NCBI RefSeq assembly: GCF_009870125.1
Contig: NC_046679.1
Location: 10,168,001-10,232,000, forward strand
DNA from: Drosophila pseudoobscura
Lineage: Eukaryota > Arthropoda > Insecta > Diptera > Drosophilidae
Reading direction: 5' to 3'
DNA length: 64,000 nt
Shown piece after piece: positions 25,600 through 39,000 of the stretch (position 1 is the stretch's first letter; every line of letters starts with the position of its first letter). The translations under genes and the position numbers were made by a program. The notes beneath the pieces are model-generated. The model was not told where the DNA came from and searched no databases. It saw only the letters and a list, made by a program, of their open reading frames with translations.

Positions 25600-28500
25600 T
25601 TACCATTGCTTGTTTGCAGCACTTGCACCGAACAATGATACGAGAAAAATATAGGTCGAATTTGGTTTAATTAAAAAAATCTTTATTTAATTTATAAACT
25701 TTTCACGCGAAGAGTATTTGTTATCTTTTTAATTCCTCCTGCACCGTCGGACTCTCAGAAATATACCGAAATATATGGTCTCATTTTCAAAATACACCGT
25801 AAATATACTGATGAAAAAAATGAGCTTAGCCCACTTAATCCCCACTCTTTTTATACAGGTGAATAAGTTAAGCTAATAATTGTTATTTTTAGAAATCCGT
25901 CCTATCCTTCCTCTTTACTTACAAAAAACGATATCTTTTACTTCCTCAGGATTATTAATTTTCGTGGAGGTTATTAAACTACCCAATGGTCGACAATGGG
26001 TTAATCGTTCTCTGACAATGATCGGAAATCATATTCCTCGATTTTGATATTCGGCACAATATTACTAGCAAGCCAGGGCTTCCAGCACTCAAACAATAAT
26101 TTTATCCGGCAGACGAATCAATTTTCTACTAGATTTTTGGTAATTTTGGTTAATCCTCTTCTATTTTGAATGTGTCTAAAATAAGTTTCGAACATGCTAA
26201 GTCATTTCTGCTGGTCAACGGAATTAAGCTAGGAGTATAAACATTTGTATACCCTATTTTTCGAAATTATTATTGCAGTACTGTTTTCCAAGCTGCTTTT
26301 AACCTTATGTTATAGAGACTTTTCCACAGATTGAATTGTTTTTCACCCTTTCATGAATTTGTTGCTTTTCCGTAAATATATTTAACTTACATTCCTTGGA
26401 GCCTGATATGGCAAACATTTCCGCAATTCTGTGATATCCTTATGCAGGAATGTAGGCTAAGTTTGAAAGTGATTGAGTGACAAGGATATGAATGCAATCC
26501 AGTGCAATAAATGATGCAGGAAGCACGATTGGAGAGAGCGAAAATTAAAAAATTCTGCGATTGGAAGTTTTGTTCGTTATGCTATTTAATATACCAAATT
26601 TCGACGTCAAAATATATACAGAGAGGTATAAAATATACCGCAATCGGTGGTACGACCGAATTGTGTATACTCGATATATTTGATTAACAGCTATGCGATA
26701 GACCATCTATCGAAAGAACGATACTTCATCGCTACCAAACACTTGGAGCTACAACGGCACTTTTGAATTTCTGCGCGCTAAAATGTTTTAAAATTAAAGG
26801 CAGCTTTGCGACGCCCTGACACATTCTTGGAAAAACTAAGTTGCGCTGTCAGACACCCACACAAATATTTGTTTCAAATCTAGATCACAAACATTAAAGT
26901 GCCTATTAATAGATGCGACTGCTTTCTGCGGCTGTCTAGATACAAAAACGCCGCATATTTACCCCACACTCAGATAAGCGTCTGACGCCCCACGACCTTG
27001 GGGCCAAGAGAAACTCCTTTTAAGCAGCAATTTTGCACTTTAAACATTTCAAAGTCAGTCGTAAATTCATATTTTGCCAGCAGCTACTGTGGCTATTCCG
27101 TAAGAGATAATTTTTAAGATACTAATTACGACGCCATCTCGCCAACAGCCTCGTTAAGATATAACGAAGCTGTATATCTGCCAAGACAGACCCACGCGCC
27201 CCATGTAGTATTGTAATATATATACCCTGTGGGCTGGGGGGTAGTTAGCACCTATGTAGCTGCCTCCAGGCGAGGTGGGGGTCAAAATCTAATCATAATC
27301 TACCTATAGCAGCTATTTTCGCACCCGATACAAAGAGCCTTTCAAAAGACTGTCACCAGGCGTCGCCGTTTGATTGAAGTACACAATAAATCTGTGGGTA
27401 TCTAAACTCAAAGCCAAATATTGCCTGTCGAGAATTCCAATTGACCAGCAGACCGAGATGGAAAATAACTTGGGGTCCACAACCAGTGGGGTGGCGGAAA
27501 TTTTTATCAACCCACTAGTTTCACCTTTCCCCCCCGCTACGTACTTGGACCGCGATATCGTCGTAGTTCCCTCCACATGGCGATGCTGCTCCCGGTTGAC
27601 ATATCCAGTTATATAGTGTATTTATTTGTGGGCCCAGCCTCTCCGCATTGTTTGTGTGCCCATCTGCCTGCCGAATGGGATGGGGCGTTAAGTGTGCCAT
27701 TGTTGCGCTGATCTCGAGCAGAAAGAAGGAGGATTGCTTGTCGCTTGTCGTTTTCTTGACTTTTTTCATTTTTTGTGTTATCAGAAAAATCTGCTCTGCC
27801 CGTCTCCAGCTTATTTATCATTCAGAAATTCGCCCATTCGGCAGTTTTCATTAGATTGCGGAACGGTGCACTTGGGTTCACTCGGGTGTAACAGAAAAGC
27901 CTACAGGAATATACAAACAGATACGATATCCTTCAGATAAATATATTGAATGTCCTGTGATCGAACGGCTTTACGTATATACGCTTAAGTGCATCATGAC
28001 GATCGTTAAGAAGTTATCCTTTGATGGTAGGTTAAGCTTTAAAGCAGTTGCAACGAAGTTGTGCGTATAGACACGAAGTGTGGATTCTTATGGATTAAAC
28101 AATGTTGGACTGGTTAAGGATTTGTGGTGATCAAGTGAAATGTTGAAACAAGAGGCTATAACTTTTGGTCCTGCAACTGTCTCTATATCGGTGGTCATCT
28201 ACACTGACATAAATATGGTATTGTACAAATAAACACACCCACCCATCTTTAAAAGAAATTTTCTGTTTTTAATTAAATACCCATAAATGTATTAAAAAGT
28301 CTTCATAGTGCTGCCAAAATTTAAATTAAATATAAAACAATTTAAAATAAATATATATATCTAAAATATATTTATTTTAAATATGAAATATATCTGAAAT
28401 ATATTTAGATCAAATATTTTCATATTAATGCTAAATGTGCTAATGCTTATTATTTTAAAAATGAAATACATCTAGATAAATATGAAATACATTTAGATCA

Positions 28501-29850
28501 AATATTTGCATAGTAATGCTAAAATGCAAGTGAAAACACTTCCATTCTCGGTGTAACCATATTGCTAAACATTTCTAAATCAAAGTGGAACTATTCGATC
28601 CTCTGAGCTTTTTTCTCTGAGTGTATATCAGTCTTCATATCCTTCGGAATATCCGCTGGTTGTATTCCTCCACGATAATTGTGCCTTATATTTCATCCAA
28701 ACAAAACCTCAAAATTCCAACAATTATTTTCCTCGGATTATGTACATTGACCTGCACATCTATCCCTCACATTTTTCTTTAGTTCTAAACAGTTTACACC
28801 TGCGATTTCTATACCTGTTACCGATCGCCCGCATTAGTTAGCAGCCAGAGAAAAGCTGCAAATCTGGCCAACAAAAGCTGTTAAAAATTGTTGGCCTGAT
28901 GTTACAAATTAACATTAATTTTTGGTTTTTATTTTGGGTTCAACATGACCGATAAATATTGCTGCTATGACAAAATATATTTAAATTTTACAAACAGATC
29001 GACCACAGAAATGACAAAAGCGAAATCATATAATGATTTGATTGTATTAGGGCTTAAATTGGTTGGGCGTCGTTATAATAATTACTACTAGTATATTTAT
29101 ATTTTAACAAGCAGTTGGGTAGAGAGTCAACAGCAGGGCTCTACATGCGCTGGAAGCGTGATAAATGTGCGAGTATCTCCCATTGATTGTTTATACGGAT
29201 ATTTCATGATTTTATTGATTAGATGAATGAAAAAAGGGTTGAGCAGTTCTTGGGTATTGGAAATGAATTGTTTTTTTAAAATAAAATTACCCAACCGATA
29301 CAACCGTGATGTACAACTATGGAATAATATTGGCACAATCTTTTAGCGCAATTTGTGCCAAAGCTAACACCCAATTCGAATCAATTGTTCCTGTAGTTAG
29401 ACTGATGACTCACAGTCTCCCAAAAGAGTCGGTCTTTTTTGATAGTACAAAATGTGCTAATTTGCAGCTTGCATTTTTCTAGTGAATTTTAATCATACAA
29501 TCGGGCATGTCTCCGGGTAATGTTTGCTCTATATGATTTGCGGACACAATTTAAACTAAGCTACAAATCTCGGGGCCACGATATCAAAATTTGCATAACA
29601 GCTCGGTACATTTTGAGGAAGCTAAAACTGGTTTCCGAGTCCGGAACAAACAGAGAAACCGACTGGACTGATAATGTCTATCAATCGAAGTAAAGAATCT
29701 CTCGGGTATTTATAACTATTACACAGGTACAGATACACCCATCCGAGCATGCATATGTGCTTAATTACGTTTCGTTTTCACACAATTAAACTGTGTTTTG
29801 TTTCTATATCGGCTGTGCTTCGGGGCAAGCCGGACTGCTGCTGCTCGTTC
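25600..29850. other. AT-rich intergenic region between Atx2 and the SLC26 gene
   Basis: No supported gene. ATATACC-type motifs recur near 25765-25812 and 26585-26640. TATCGA-like sequences cluster at 26695-26735, possibly promoter-associated. GC-richer stretches at 27.3-27.9 kb could hold enhancers or a 5' exon of the SLC26 gene. A repeat-like segment lies at 28200-28625. Confidence 0.5.
28200..28625. repeat. MITE-like segment with an internal duplication
   Basis: Starts TACACTGACATAAAT and ends TTTTTTCTCTGAGTGTA, so the outer ends are loosely inverted (TACACTSA). Inside, 28381-28438 is partly repeated at 28479-28525 (shared TTTAGATCAAATATTT and TAATGCTAAA). There is no coding content. The ends resemble those at 59683-59842 and 61959-62101. 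Confidence 0.35.
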
Positions 29851-29884
29851 CGTGTTAAAATGCTAAAAAATTCCCCTTGCCTTG

Positions 29885-30045
29885 AACAAAAATCAAACAA
29901 AATTCGTTGGGGAGAGAGCGCGGTGCTGGGTACTTGGCCCATTGGCAAAACCGAAAACTGAAACAGACAAATCAGTACAAAATGCGTTGGCCGCGAAAGC
30001 ACACGTTCGGCTTGTGGCCCACGGGCAAACGGAGTGATGTAGCAT
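29885..30045 (+). repeat. About 80-bp diverged tandem duplication spanning the SLC26 start codon
   Basis: 29885-29962 and 29963-30045 align with about 60-70 % identity by eye. Shared blocks include CAAAATKCGTTGG, AGC and TTGGCCCA/GTGGCCCA followed by GGCAAA. In the first unit the base pattern is ATTCG; in the second it is ATGCG, which forms the start codon at 29982. Confidence 0.45.
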
Positions 30046-30090
30046 CTAAGGGCCAGTCTGGGCCAGCAACAGTGGCCACCATTTACGATC
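29982..30090 (+). CDS. Proposed first coding exon of the SLC26 gene
   Basis: Encodes MRWPRKHTFGLWPTGKRSDV and ends ATVATIYD plus one base. It joins in phase to CC|AAC at 30167, continuing NCEEKEKYTLQNGDD. Exon 2 has no in-frame ATG before the transmembrane region, so an upstream start is required. Confidence 0.6.
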
Positions 30091-32236
30091 GTAGGAGCCA
30101 CTGATACCCCCCATCCTGAGACTCGAACTTTCACTGAAGAGCCGTCCACTTGTCCCTTCATTTCAGCCAACTGCGAGGAGAAGGAAAAGTATACGCTTCA
30201 GAATGGCGACGACTATTACGACCAGTCTCATTCCGTTGACGTGGAGGGGAAGTACACGAAGCCCAATGAGGCCCACTGGCTACTGCGTCGCATCTACATT
30301 CTCAGCTGGATACGGAACTACGATCGGGAGCGGGCCTTTGCCGATCTGATAGCGGGCATCACCCTTGGACTGACGATCATACCACAGAGTATTGCCTATG
30401 CGGCGCTCGCGGGCCTCTCCTCCGAGTACGGCCTGTACTCGGCTTTCATTGGATCCATCATCTACGTGTTCTTTGGGACGATACCGCAGGTCTCCATTGG
30501 ACCCACCAGCCTAATGGCCATTCTCACGCTGCAGTTCTGTGCGGATAAGCCGGTTCAGGTTGTGATCGTGCTGGCCTTCCTTGCCGGCCTGGTGGAGCTG
30601 GCCATGGGCGTGTTCCAGCTGGGGTTCATAGTGAGCTTCATTCCGGGACCCGTGACCAAGGCATTCACCTCCGGCACGGCTGTGATTGTGGTGTTTGCTC
30701 AGATCAAGAATCTCTTGGGTGTTCGCATGAAAGGATTCACCTCGATCGGGGAGTTCTTTAGCAGCATTAAACCCTCGGATGCCGCCATGGGCATATCCTG
30801 CTTGTGCGTGCTGCTGTCGTTGCGTGTACGTTTTGAGAGAGATTACTAAACAGTCCCTGGGTGGAGTAATCTATATCTTTTGCTCCACAGCTACTTTCTC
30901 AAGTGAAATTCAAGCAGGACACTTCGCTGACGCGTCGCCTGAAGAAGGTGCTGTGGTACATTAGCATCTCGCGCAATGCCCTCGTGGTCTTCTTCACCGG
31001 CTTGCTGGTCTTCATTTGGGTGAAGAAGAGCTCCATGGAAGCGGTACCCTTTGCCCTCTCCTCCAAAGTGTCCTCGGCCATGCCCTCGATCAAGCTGCCG
31101 CCCTTCGCCTTCGAATACCAGAATCGTACCTATGTCTTCACGGATATCCTCCATGAGCTGGGCAGCGGCATCATTGTCGTCCCCATTGTAGCCGTATTGG
31201 CCAATGTGGCCATTGCCAAGGCTTTTGGTACGTATACGTAATGGTCGATCAACTGTCGAATGTTGCCTCATTTTGGGTGTGGTTTGTTTTTGCAGTGAAA
31301 GATGGAAATCTGGATGCCTCGCAGGAGATGCTCACGCTGGGCCTGTGCAACATAGCGGGTTCCTTTTTCAGTGCCATGCCCACCTGTGGGGCATTCACCC
31401 GCTCGGCGGTCAGTCAGGCCTCGGGCGTACGCACACCTATGGCTGGCATCTACACGGGCCTGATTGTGCTTTCCGCCTTGAGCATACTGACGCCGTACTT
31501 CCAGTACATACCCAAGGCTTCGCTCTCGGCTGTGCTCATTGCAGCCGTGATCTTTATGGTGGGTGGATTTGTACTGTAGTCATAGTCACATATCATATAT
31601 ATATATATATATTTATATTTCCACAGATTGATGTGGCCCCCGTGAGGGAGCTGTGGCAGACCAACAAAAAGGATTTCTTCAGCTGGGTGGGCAGCTTCAT
31701 TATCTGCCTGGTGGCGGGTGTGGAGTTGGGCCTGCTCTTTGGCATTGTTCTGAGCATGGTGTTCATTCTGCTGCGGCTGGGTAATCCTAAAATAGAAGTT
31801 TCCCTGAAAAAGGTAGGACCCGAAAGAAGGGAAATTCGGAATTCTCTTATGCCTAAGATATATCCTGTCTTTACAGCACGAATCCCTAACTTATGTGCAT
31901 GTTGTGCCTCTTTCGGACATCTATTACACGGGCGTGGACACTCTCCGCGGGGAGCTGAGAGGTGCCTGTTCGCTCTATCGCAACGATTTCCCCGTCGTCC
32001 TGGACTGTACCCGCTTCATGCAGTTCGATGCCACCTTCACAGAGATGCTGACGGCAGTTAGCAAGGAGATGGCCGAGAACGATGTGCTGTTGATCCTCCA
32101 GAACATGAGCTTGAAAGTGCAGGAAATGCTGCCAGTGAATGGCAATCTACGCTTCTGCCAGGAGGACAGTCAGTTGATTAGTCACCTGCAGCAGGAGAAA
32201 GAGTCTGCGGCGCCGCAGCTCGAAGCGAAACTTTGA
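29982..32236 (+). CDS. SLC26/SulP anion transporter (SLC26A11-like)
   Basis: Membrane transporter for sulfate or other anions. Exons: 29982-30090, 30167-30825, 30891-31227, 31296-31558, 31627-31812 and 31877-32236, about 637 residues, all phase-consistent. The SulP signature lies near residues 105-130 (PQSIAYAALAGLSSEYGLYS), followed by multiple hydrophobic helices (for example VQVVIVLAFLAGLVELAMGV and VAVLANVAIAKAF). The C-terminal STAS domain spans about residues 525-637 and includes FPVVLDCTRFMQFDATFTEML. The cytosolic N-terminus comes from a small first exon whose donor (GTAGGA) is weak; its phase and open frame support it. The gene is convergent with Rbp. It may correspond to D. melanogaster CG6125 by position, which I cannot confirm. 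Confidence 0.9.
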
Positions 32237-35200
32237 ATATTTGTTCCTATCTAAAGCCCCGCTGCCACCCACGTCAGTCATCCTGTCAGCGTCTGTTTGT
32301 ATTGTATCTAGATAAATGTTTCTGGGGAACTGCCACCGTTTGACGTTTGCCAGTGACGGGCGGGCCAGGCATTGCGCAAATGCTTTTATGGTTGGCTCTG
32401 TAGATTAAGTTATTTAGTAAGCGGCTCTGTAAATACTTAATTGCATTATTTAACTATATATTGTATGCTCTGTTCGGCTGTAAAGATTATGGCACTCCCC
32501 AGCAGGTGGAGGCACATAAAAAAAACAACATCTACACGTCGTATGAGTAATTTTTTCTGCTGGAACACTGAAAATTCTGAATGAAATTAAGTCCATTGAG
32601 AGCCATATTGTTTTCTTTGAAATTGTTGTTTAATTATTATTTTTTTTCGCTTTTTTGTTTGTTCAATAAGGAAATTATAATTTATAGAAAAAGTATAATA
32701 ATACAGTATAACAATTTAGTTGGTTTTTCATTTTTTTGTTTTTTGTTTTGTTTTTTTTTTGTCATAGTATTTTCCGCTATTATCTTCCTGTTTGTCTGTG
32801 TGTGGGGTTTCGGTTTTTTCTGGTATTTATCTCTGGTTTCCATTGAAATAAATTGTTGTATATACTCGTGTGTACTTGTATGTGTGGTGATTATATAGTG
32901 TATCTCTGTGTTAACTGTGTATAAGTATCTGTGTAGCCGCGGTATATCCCTGCAGTTGATATAGCCACTCCGGTGGTGGAAGCCGAAGTTGGGGCTTTCT
33001 TCTCGTAAGATTGTTCTGTAAGTTTTGCTTGTCATTTTCTGATCTGTCGATTGCGCTGCTTGTCCCTCGGAAGTGTCTCTAAATAATACAATGGTATTTT
33101 CTCTTTGATTGTATGATATAAATCATTTACGTGGGAAAAGTTAACACTTGTTTCGTAACACCCCCCCGTCATGGGGGTACACATTTCAACATTTCTTAGC
33201 TATCATTCGACTAGTTCTGATCCTGATATCTAGTGTCTGGTCTGCCCAAAAACTACTATTTGCCAGTTTATCGTACAATGTACAGTGGTGTCAACCTGCA
33301 GTTGAGTTCTTAGTTTGCATTAGTCTGTGTCTGTATCTGCGTGTGTTTCTCTGTGTGTGTGTGTATGTAAAGTAATATTTTGCTCACAATTCATTGCCAT
33401 CCAAGCACATACATATGCTCGTACATATACATATGTACATACATGTATGCGCTCTTTTAAATATGCTTTTTGTTTAATATACTCGTATTTGTTTTTGGTA
33501 AATTTTGTCGTTTAATATATGTACTTTTTCTTTTTCTTTTTGTTTTGTTATATTTTTTTGTAAAGCAAGAGGTACGCATGTATGTATGTGTGTGTGTGTG
33601 TGTGTGTGAGTGTGTGAGAGATTTGAGTTAAAGCAATTTTTGGAACCTTAGAAAACTTTCTCTCTCGGAGCCCTCGGAGAGAAAAACAAAGGCAATAGCA
33701 ATGGGTTAATCTAACATCTGGAATAGGTAAAGTAGGGTTCCGAGTAGTACTTATGTATTGGCTTGGATAGATAGCATTAGTAGCAAAGGGGGGCGAAAGA
33801 GGAAAGTACGAATGAAAGTTTCTCCATATTTTAGGGAATTTTTAGGGGGGGTGGGGGCATTGTATATCTCCTGTATCTAATGCTAAGTTCTTGTGCTTGT
33901 TTTTAAGTACTTTATTTATTTATACATATATGCCACATGGGGCTATGGGTAATCGTATCCCCCATATGCAATATGTAGGAGTAGATCTCTCTTGGTCTTT
34001 GGTTTGCTTTAAGTTACACTGATATTTATCGCATATATGCTTCTATGGACATCAAAACACTGAAAGAAGTGGGGGGGAGAGGGAATATCGAATAGTATTA
34101 GCTAGGAGAACAGTCGAAAGATGAAATCTATCATCGAAAATGTGTGGCTAGGGGGTTGGGACGTTTTGGGGCGTTTGGGGCTTGGTTTTAGCTGGACTGG
34201 AAGTAAAGGTCGCTCCCGATTGGCTTGAATGCGAATTTTTGTATATAGTCTATGCGTATATATGTATGTATGTATGTAAATATGTATCATATCATTTATT
34301 CATTAGTTTTAATGTATGTACTCGTATGTATATTTGTTCTTCCTCTGACATTACACTCAACATGCGGTCGTTCTTTTTTCTTTGCTTTTCTTTGATTTAT
34401 AAACGTAATTTTAGTATATCTCATTTGTTAGATTTCAATATACTTTCAATATATACATATAATATATGTATCTTTATGTTTTTTTGGTTTTTAGTTTATC
34501 TTATGTGTTTGCCTTTTTTTTATCATTTATTCTCGTTTTTTGGGTTTTCTTCTTTTTTTGTTTTTCTTTTTAATATTTATAAACTGGTCAGCAACAGTAG
34601 CAAATTTAACAATGTGCGTTAACAAATAATTGTAAATATAATGTATGTATATGTATAATATATATATGTATGTATTTTTCTCCACCCTCGCATCCCCATC
34701 CCATACCATTCCCATTCCCATCCGCATCCCCATCTCTTGTTCTGTATTTTCTGTATATATGTATTCAGTATATTGTGTGTGTGTGTGTTCGATATCTATG
34801 TATGTCTTTGGGATAATGGGTTTTGATTCTGTTTTTTGTTTTTCTTTCTGTATTTGTTAAATAATTTTACAACAATTCATTTGTCGGATTTTCTTTTGTG
34901 GCCGCCCTGGGATGCTGCTGCTGTTGTTGTCTGTCACTCATAATATTTTTCTATCAATTTAATTAATAAAAAATATTACCATTAGTACTATTAGTTGCAG
35001 TTTTTTATCATATCATTTGTTTTTGTTTTTTTTTGTTTTATCATATCAACAACAACAACAACTTTCACATTAGCCCACTGTGGACCGGGGATTTGGGTTT
35101 CATTTTATTTAATTTTTATGTTTTTGTTATCATTCTTAGCGTTTTTGTTGGTTTTTGTTTTATATTAGCTTAGTAATCATAATTATAATCAGTAGCAATA

Positions 35201-35277
35201 ATTATAATCATAATCATAGTAGTAATAATAGGTCTAATCTACGAATAATATAACAGGACCCTATGGAATGACCGGGG
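32237..35277 (-). other. SLC26 3' end and long 3' UTR region of Rbp
   Basis: No coding sequence. The plus-strand transporter probably ends within the first few hundred bases. The rest is T-rich on the plus strand, with CA/TA microsatellites, and fits a long Rbp 3' UTR on the minus strand. Several minus-strand AATAAA signals exist (for example near 33909), so the exact end cannot be chosen. Confidence 0.4.
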
Positions 35278-36099
35278 TTATTTGCCAAAGCCGAACCCAA
35301 ATTTGCCAAATAGATCTTTGCCTTTCGAGAGGACATCGCCGCCGGGCGCCGCCGCTGCAATGCCCTTGAGGCCGCCCAGCAGACCGCCGCCCTGCGGCGG
35401 GGGCTGGGCTTGCGGTGGCACTTGTTGTTGTTGTTGCTGCTGCTGTTGCGGCTGTTGCATGCCTTGTTGCATGCCCTGCTGCATGCCCTGTTGCTGCATA
35501 CCCTGCTGTTGCATGCCCTGCTGTTGCATGCCCTGCTGTTGCATACCCTGCTGTTGCATGCCCTGTTGCTGCATGCCCTGTTGCTGCATACCCTGTTGCA
35601 TGCCCTGTTGCATACCCTGTTGCATGCCCTGCTGTTGCATCCCGGGCTGTGCACCAAAGGCATTTGCTTGTTGCTGCGTTGGCTGCACACCGCCAGGTGG
35701 TTGCATTGGATCCGTTTTGGGCGGTTGCTTCGACCCAAATAGACCACCGGTGGCAGCCGAAGTAGCACCAGAGAGCAGGCTAGTCGCGCCGGAGAACAGG
35801 CCACCCGTTTGCGCCTGCGTCGTCACCGGCGGCTGTTGCTGCTGCTGTTGTCCTCCCATACCCATTTGGCCCATTTGCCCCATTTGTCCCATGCCGCCCA
35901 TCTGCTGTTGCCCCATCTGCTGTTGCGGCTGCTGGCCCATGCCCATCATTCCAGGTTGTCCCATTTGCTGTTGCTGTGTCTGCTGCTGCTGCTGCTGTTG
36001 TTGTTGCTGCTGCTGCTGTTGCTGTTGTCCCATTTGCGTCTGTTGCTGACCGTACGGCTGCTGCTGCTGCTGCTGATTACCAACGCGGCCGATCATCCC
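35278..36099 (-). CDS. Rbp: Rbp last coding exon, Q/M-rich tail
   Basis: Starts [18 protein letters not shown] after TTGCAG, continues with MGQ/polyQ, a [20 protein letters not shown] segment and GMQQ(Q) repeats, and ends [18 protein letters not shown], then [13 protein letters not shown] and a stop at 35280-35278. Confidence 0.85.
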   Translation of the reverse strand, partial: GMIGRVGNQQQQQQPYGQQQTQMGQQQQQQQQQQQQQQQQTQQQQMGQPGMMGMGQQPQQQMGQQQMGGMGQMGQMGQMGMGGQQQQQQPPVTTQAQTGGLFSGATSLLSGATSAATGGLFGSKQPPKTDPMQPPGGVQPTQQQANAFGAQPGMQQQGMQQGMQQGMQQGMQQQGMQQQGMQQQGMQQQGMQQQGMQQQGMQQQGMQQGMQQGMQQPQQQQQQQQQVPPQAQPPPQGGGLLGGLKGIAAAAPGGDVLSKGKDLFGKFGFGFGK

Positions 36100-39000
36100 C
36101 TGCAAGTTGGCGATTATCGAATATACCAAAGAGAACGAGTTAGTCGAAGAATGGCTCCAATCAGGGATACAGTACGGTAATCTCGTCAAACGAATGGCAA
36201 ACTAATTGTTCAAATATTTATATATTGTACGTATAGTATATTTATGGGTAAAATTTTCTCAATATTTTCATATGTAGGTATTATCATTTTCATTTTGTTT
36301 TCTCAAGTGGTTAATCGAAATGGCCAAGGGATTGGTTAGTTTGTAGCAGTGAAAAACAACTCTAATATGGGTGTTGCACTTGGACTCGTCCACGAGCAGT
36401 AGTTGCTGAGATTACTTGAGATGGTTGTTTGTTTTTGGTTTTTGGTTTTTGGTATTTGTTTTTGTTTTGGTTATGTTAGTAATGGCAACTACATGCTTTA
36501 ACTACTGTACTGAAATGGCAATGGCTACTCAAGAACCGAATCGAACCGCATCGAATCGCATCGAACCGAACCGAAGCGGGATCCTGTGCAGCAGAAATCA
36601 ATGAGCTCCAAGATGGTATTCCGTCTTCTCAATCAAAACGAATACCAGTAGCAATACGAGTACGTTATTCGGCGAAATGTAAAATGTACACACATTTGTC
36701 GACGGGATCGACAATTTGTTTGTTTGTTTGGAAAAGAACAACTCAAAAACAATGTAGAACTAGCAACGTTTCTTAATAGTTTTTAAACGCAAAATGAACT
36801 GGGGCCTAGGGCCAAAAGGTAAAACACAAGAATTCGCATTACAAAAATAAAAAAAAAATGTGGCAACATTTTTTCTTTCGACAACAGATATGTGGTATTC
36901 TGTCTTGTAAAAAAAAGAATGAAAAAAACTCTCGATGCTGGACCCAGGGTGGCACGGACTTCGCTAAGTAGATCTAGTCGCTATATATTTACACTACCTT
37001 GATGAGAAGAGTGAGACATGTGGATAAGTATAGTAGGTGTGTATTTTGTGATCGATTGTGTCATAATCAGAAACCATCTAGAGATAGATTGGGTGGTCAA
37101 TCTCCAATGGATTCGATGAACAAAATCAAATTAAATTCCGTTTTCGTATCGCTGTGTTTTTCTTTCTTGTCTAAACATAAAGCAAAATGCAGTTCTAAAA
37201 ACGTAAAGGTGAGCCAAAAATAAAATCATATGAGGGTTATGTAGTGAAAAGCATAATTCGGGTGGTTCTGGGATTCAACTTAGGAGGCGTGGAAGGTAGA
37301 ATAGAACTGAAACATCAGTTGACGAAACGAAAAAAACGTCAAAGAGTTACACATACAGTGAATCACATAGAAGTTTGTACACATTACATCCAATATTCCA
37401 ATAGTAGTAGTAGCAATTAATTAATATAATTAGTAGCGTTTACCAGTAAAGAAACTAAAATGTATTCATATATAGATATATATGCTATGTATATATGTAT
37501 GTATGTATGTATATTTATGGGTTGGTTCTTATCAGCAATACTTGAGTTTACTGGAGTGTGTGTCTCGTATATCTGGTAATACTTAGATAAGATGTTTGTA
37601 TTTTTTTGTTGGATGTTGTTTGAATATATATCTGTACATATTTTCGTTTTTGGGAATTTATCTTAATTTGGGGGAAAGTTGTTTTTTGTTTGCTCTGGAA
37701 GACGTTTAGAAGTACACCAGGCCCTATCTACACTTTTGGTTCGGACTAGTTTTGTAAATTGTGTATCTATAGAGTAGTCATGTGGAAGTAAAATAATTCT
37801 CATTTTATACCCCTAACAAAAAATAATCTTAGAAATTAAAACGTGGCTTTCCCATAAAAAGTGTTAATAAAATAAAACAAATAAGATATAGAATTGGGGC
37901 AGCAGCTGGTATGTTATGAAAATTCCAGGACCTGGATAACAGATCACAATTGGAATCAGAATATATTGACATTTTTAAAAATTAAAAGCCTTATTCGGAT
38001 TATTTGTTTCCTAAATTGGAGAAGCTTGCTCGTAGATGTAGAACAAATACAATAGTTATGAAGGAGAAAAGTAAGACCAATTTTAAGGACTTTAAAGTAT
38101 TTTTCAATAATTTCATCCCGAAGGGATTTCCATTTTTAAATTAGACAAATTATTGTCATCGAAAAAGCATCAATTAAGAATCCTTAATCAGTATATCCCT
38201 ATGTATAAGTATATTCTACGAGCCTCTAGGCTAGAAAGTCCATAAGCTGACCAATCATTGGGCAAAAACAGACGGTATAAGGAAAACTTATAACAAAAGA
38301 AAATGTATAAATAAAAAGAACTAATAACTGAAGAGGAAATTGATGTGAATGACTGTGGCTGTGGAAATGTGTTGAAGCTCCTCGGGAATGGAACTCTTAT
38401 ATATGTACAGGCTATACACACAAGCACGATATCTGGATTATCATAATAGTTCCTTAGTGTTGTAGTTCGTTTTCAAGTATATCAACATGAAGTGCGGAGT
38501 TTTCAGGCTATATGGATGCTCTCAACGATCTTTACACGGACGAGCCTGTGGTCGATGCTGAATGCTGATGTTGTTTCTGTTTTGGGATGTTGGTATATAT
38601 AAAATGTCTGTGTTTTTTTTTGTCTTGGATGTTAACTACAAGATAAACATGTTGCTAGCTATACATATGTACTATTGATCGGTTGTTGATTGGTAGCGTT
38701 TATATCGGAATGTTCATGTACTGTACTGTAAGCGTTTGACTTGGGACTGAATATACGTTATGGCACACACACATAAAGGGTTTATATAGACAGAGCAAGA
38801 TTAGGTTTAGGATGAGGATTAGTAGTAGTAGTAGTAGTAGTAGTATGCGTACAATAGTTATAGACATAGAGAGAGAGGACGAAACAATGGACAATCGAAT
38901 CGAATATTGGCGAGTATGAAAAAGAGATCGGAACACAACAACACGACGCTACTGGAGTGGCGTGTGTGTGTGTGCACGAAAGCGATAGCAGTATGTCATT

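Noticed and set aside
30891..31271. Minus-strand frame over SLC26 exon 3
   Set aside because: Shadow of the transporter coding exon.
35282..36049. Cys-rich 255-residue plus-strand frame
   Set aside because: Mirror of the Rbp GMQQ and polyQ repeat (TGC/TGT from antisense CAG/CAA); not a cysteine-rich protein.
38588..38620. Idea of further Rbp exons in the 36-39.5 kb intron
   Set aside because: No open segment with matching phase and both splice signals was found.
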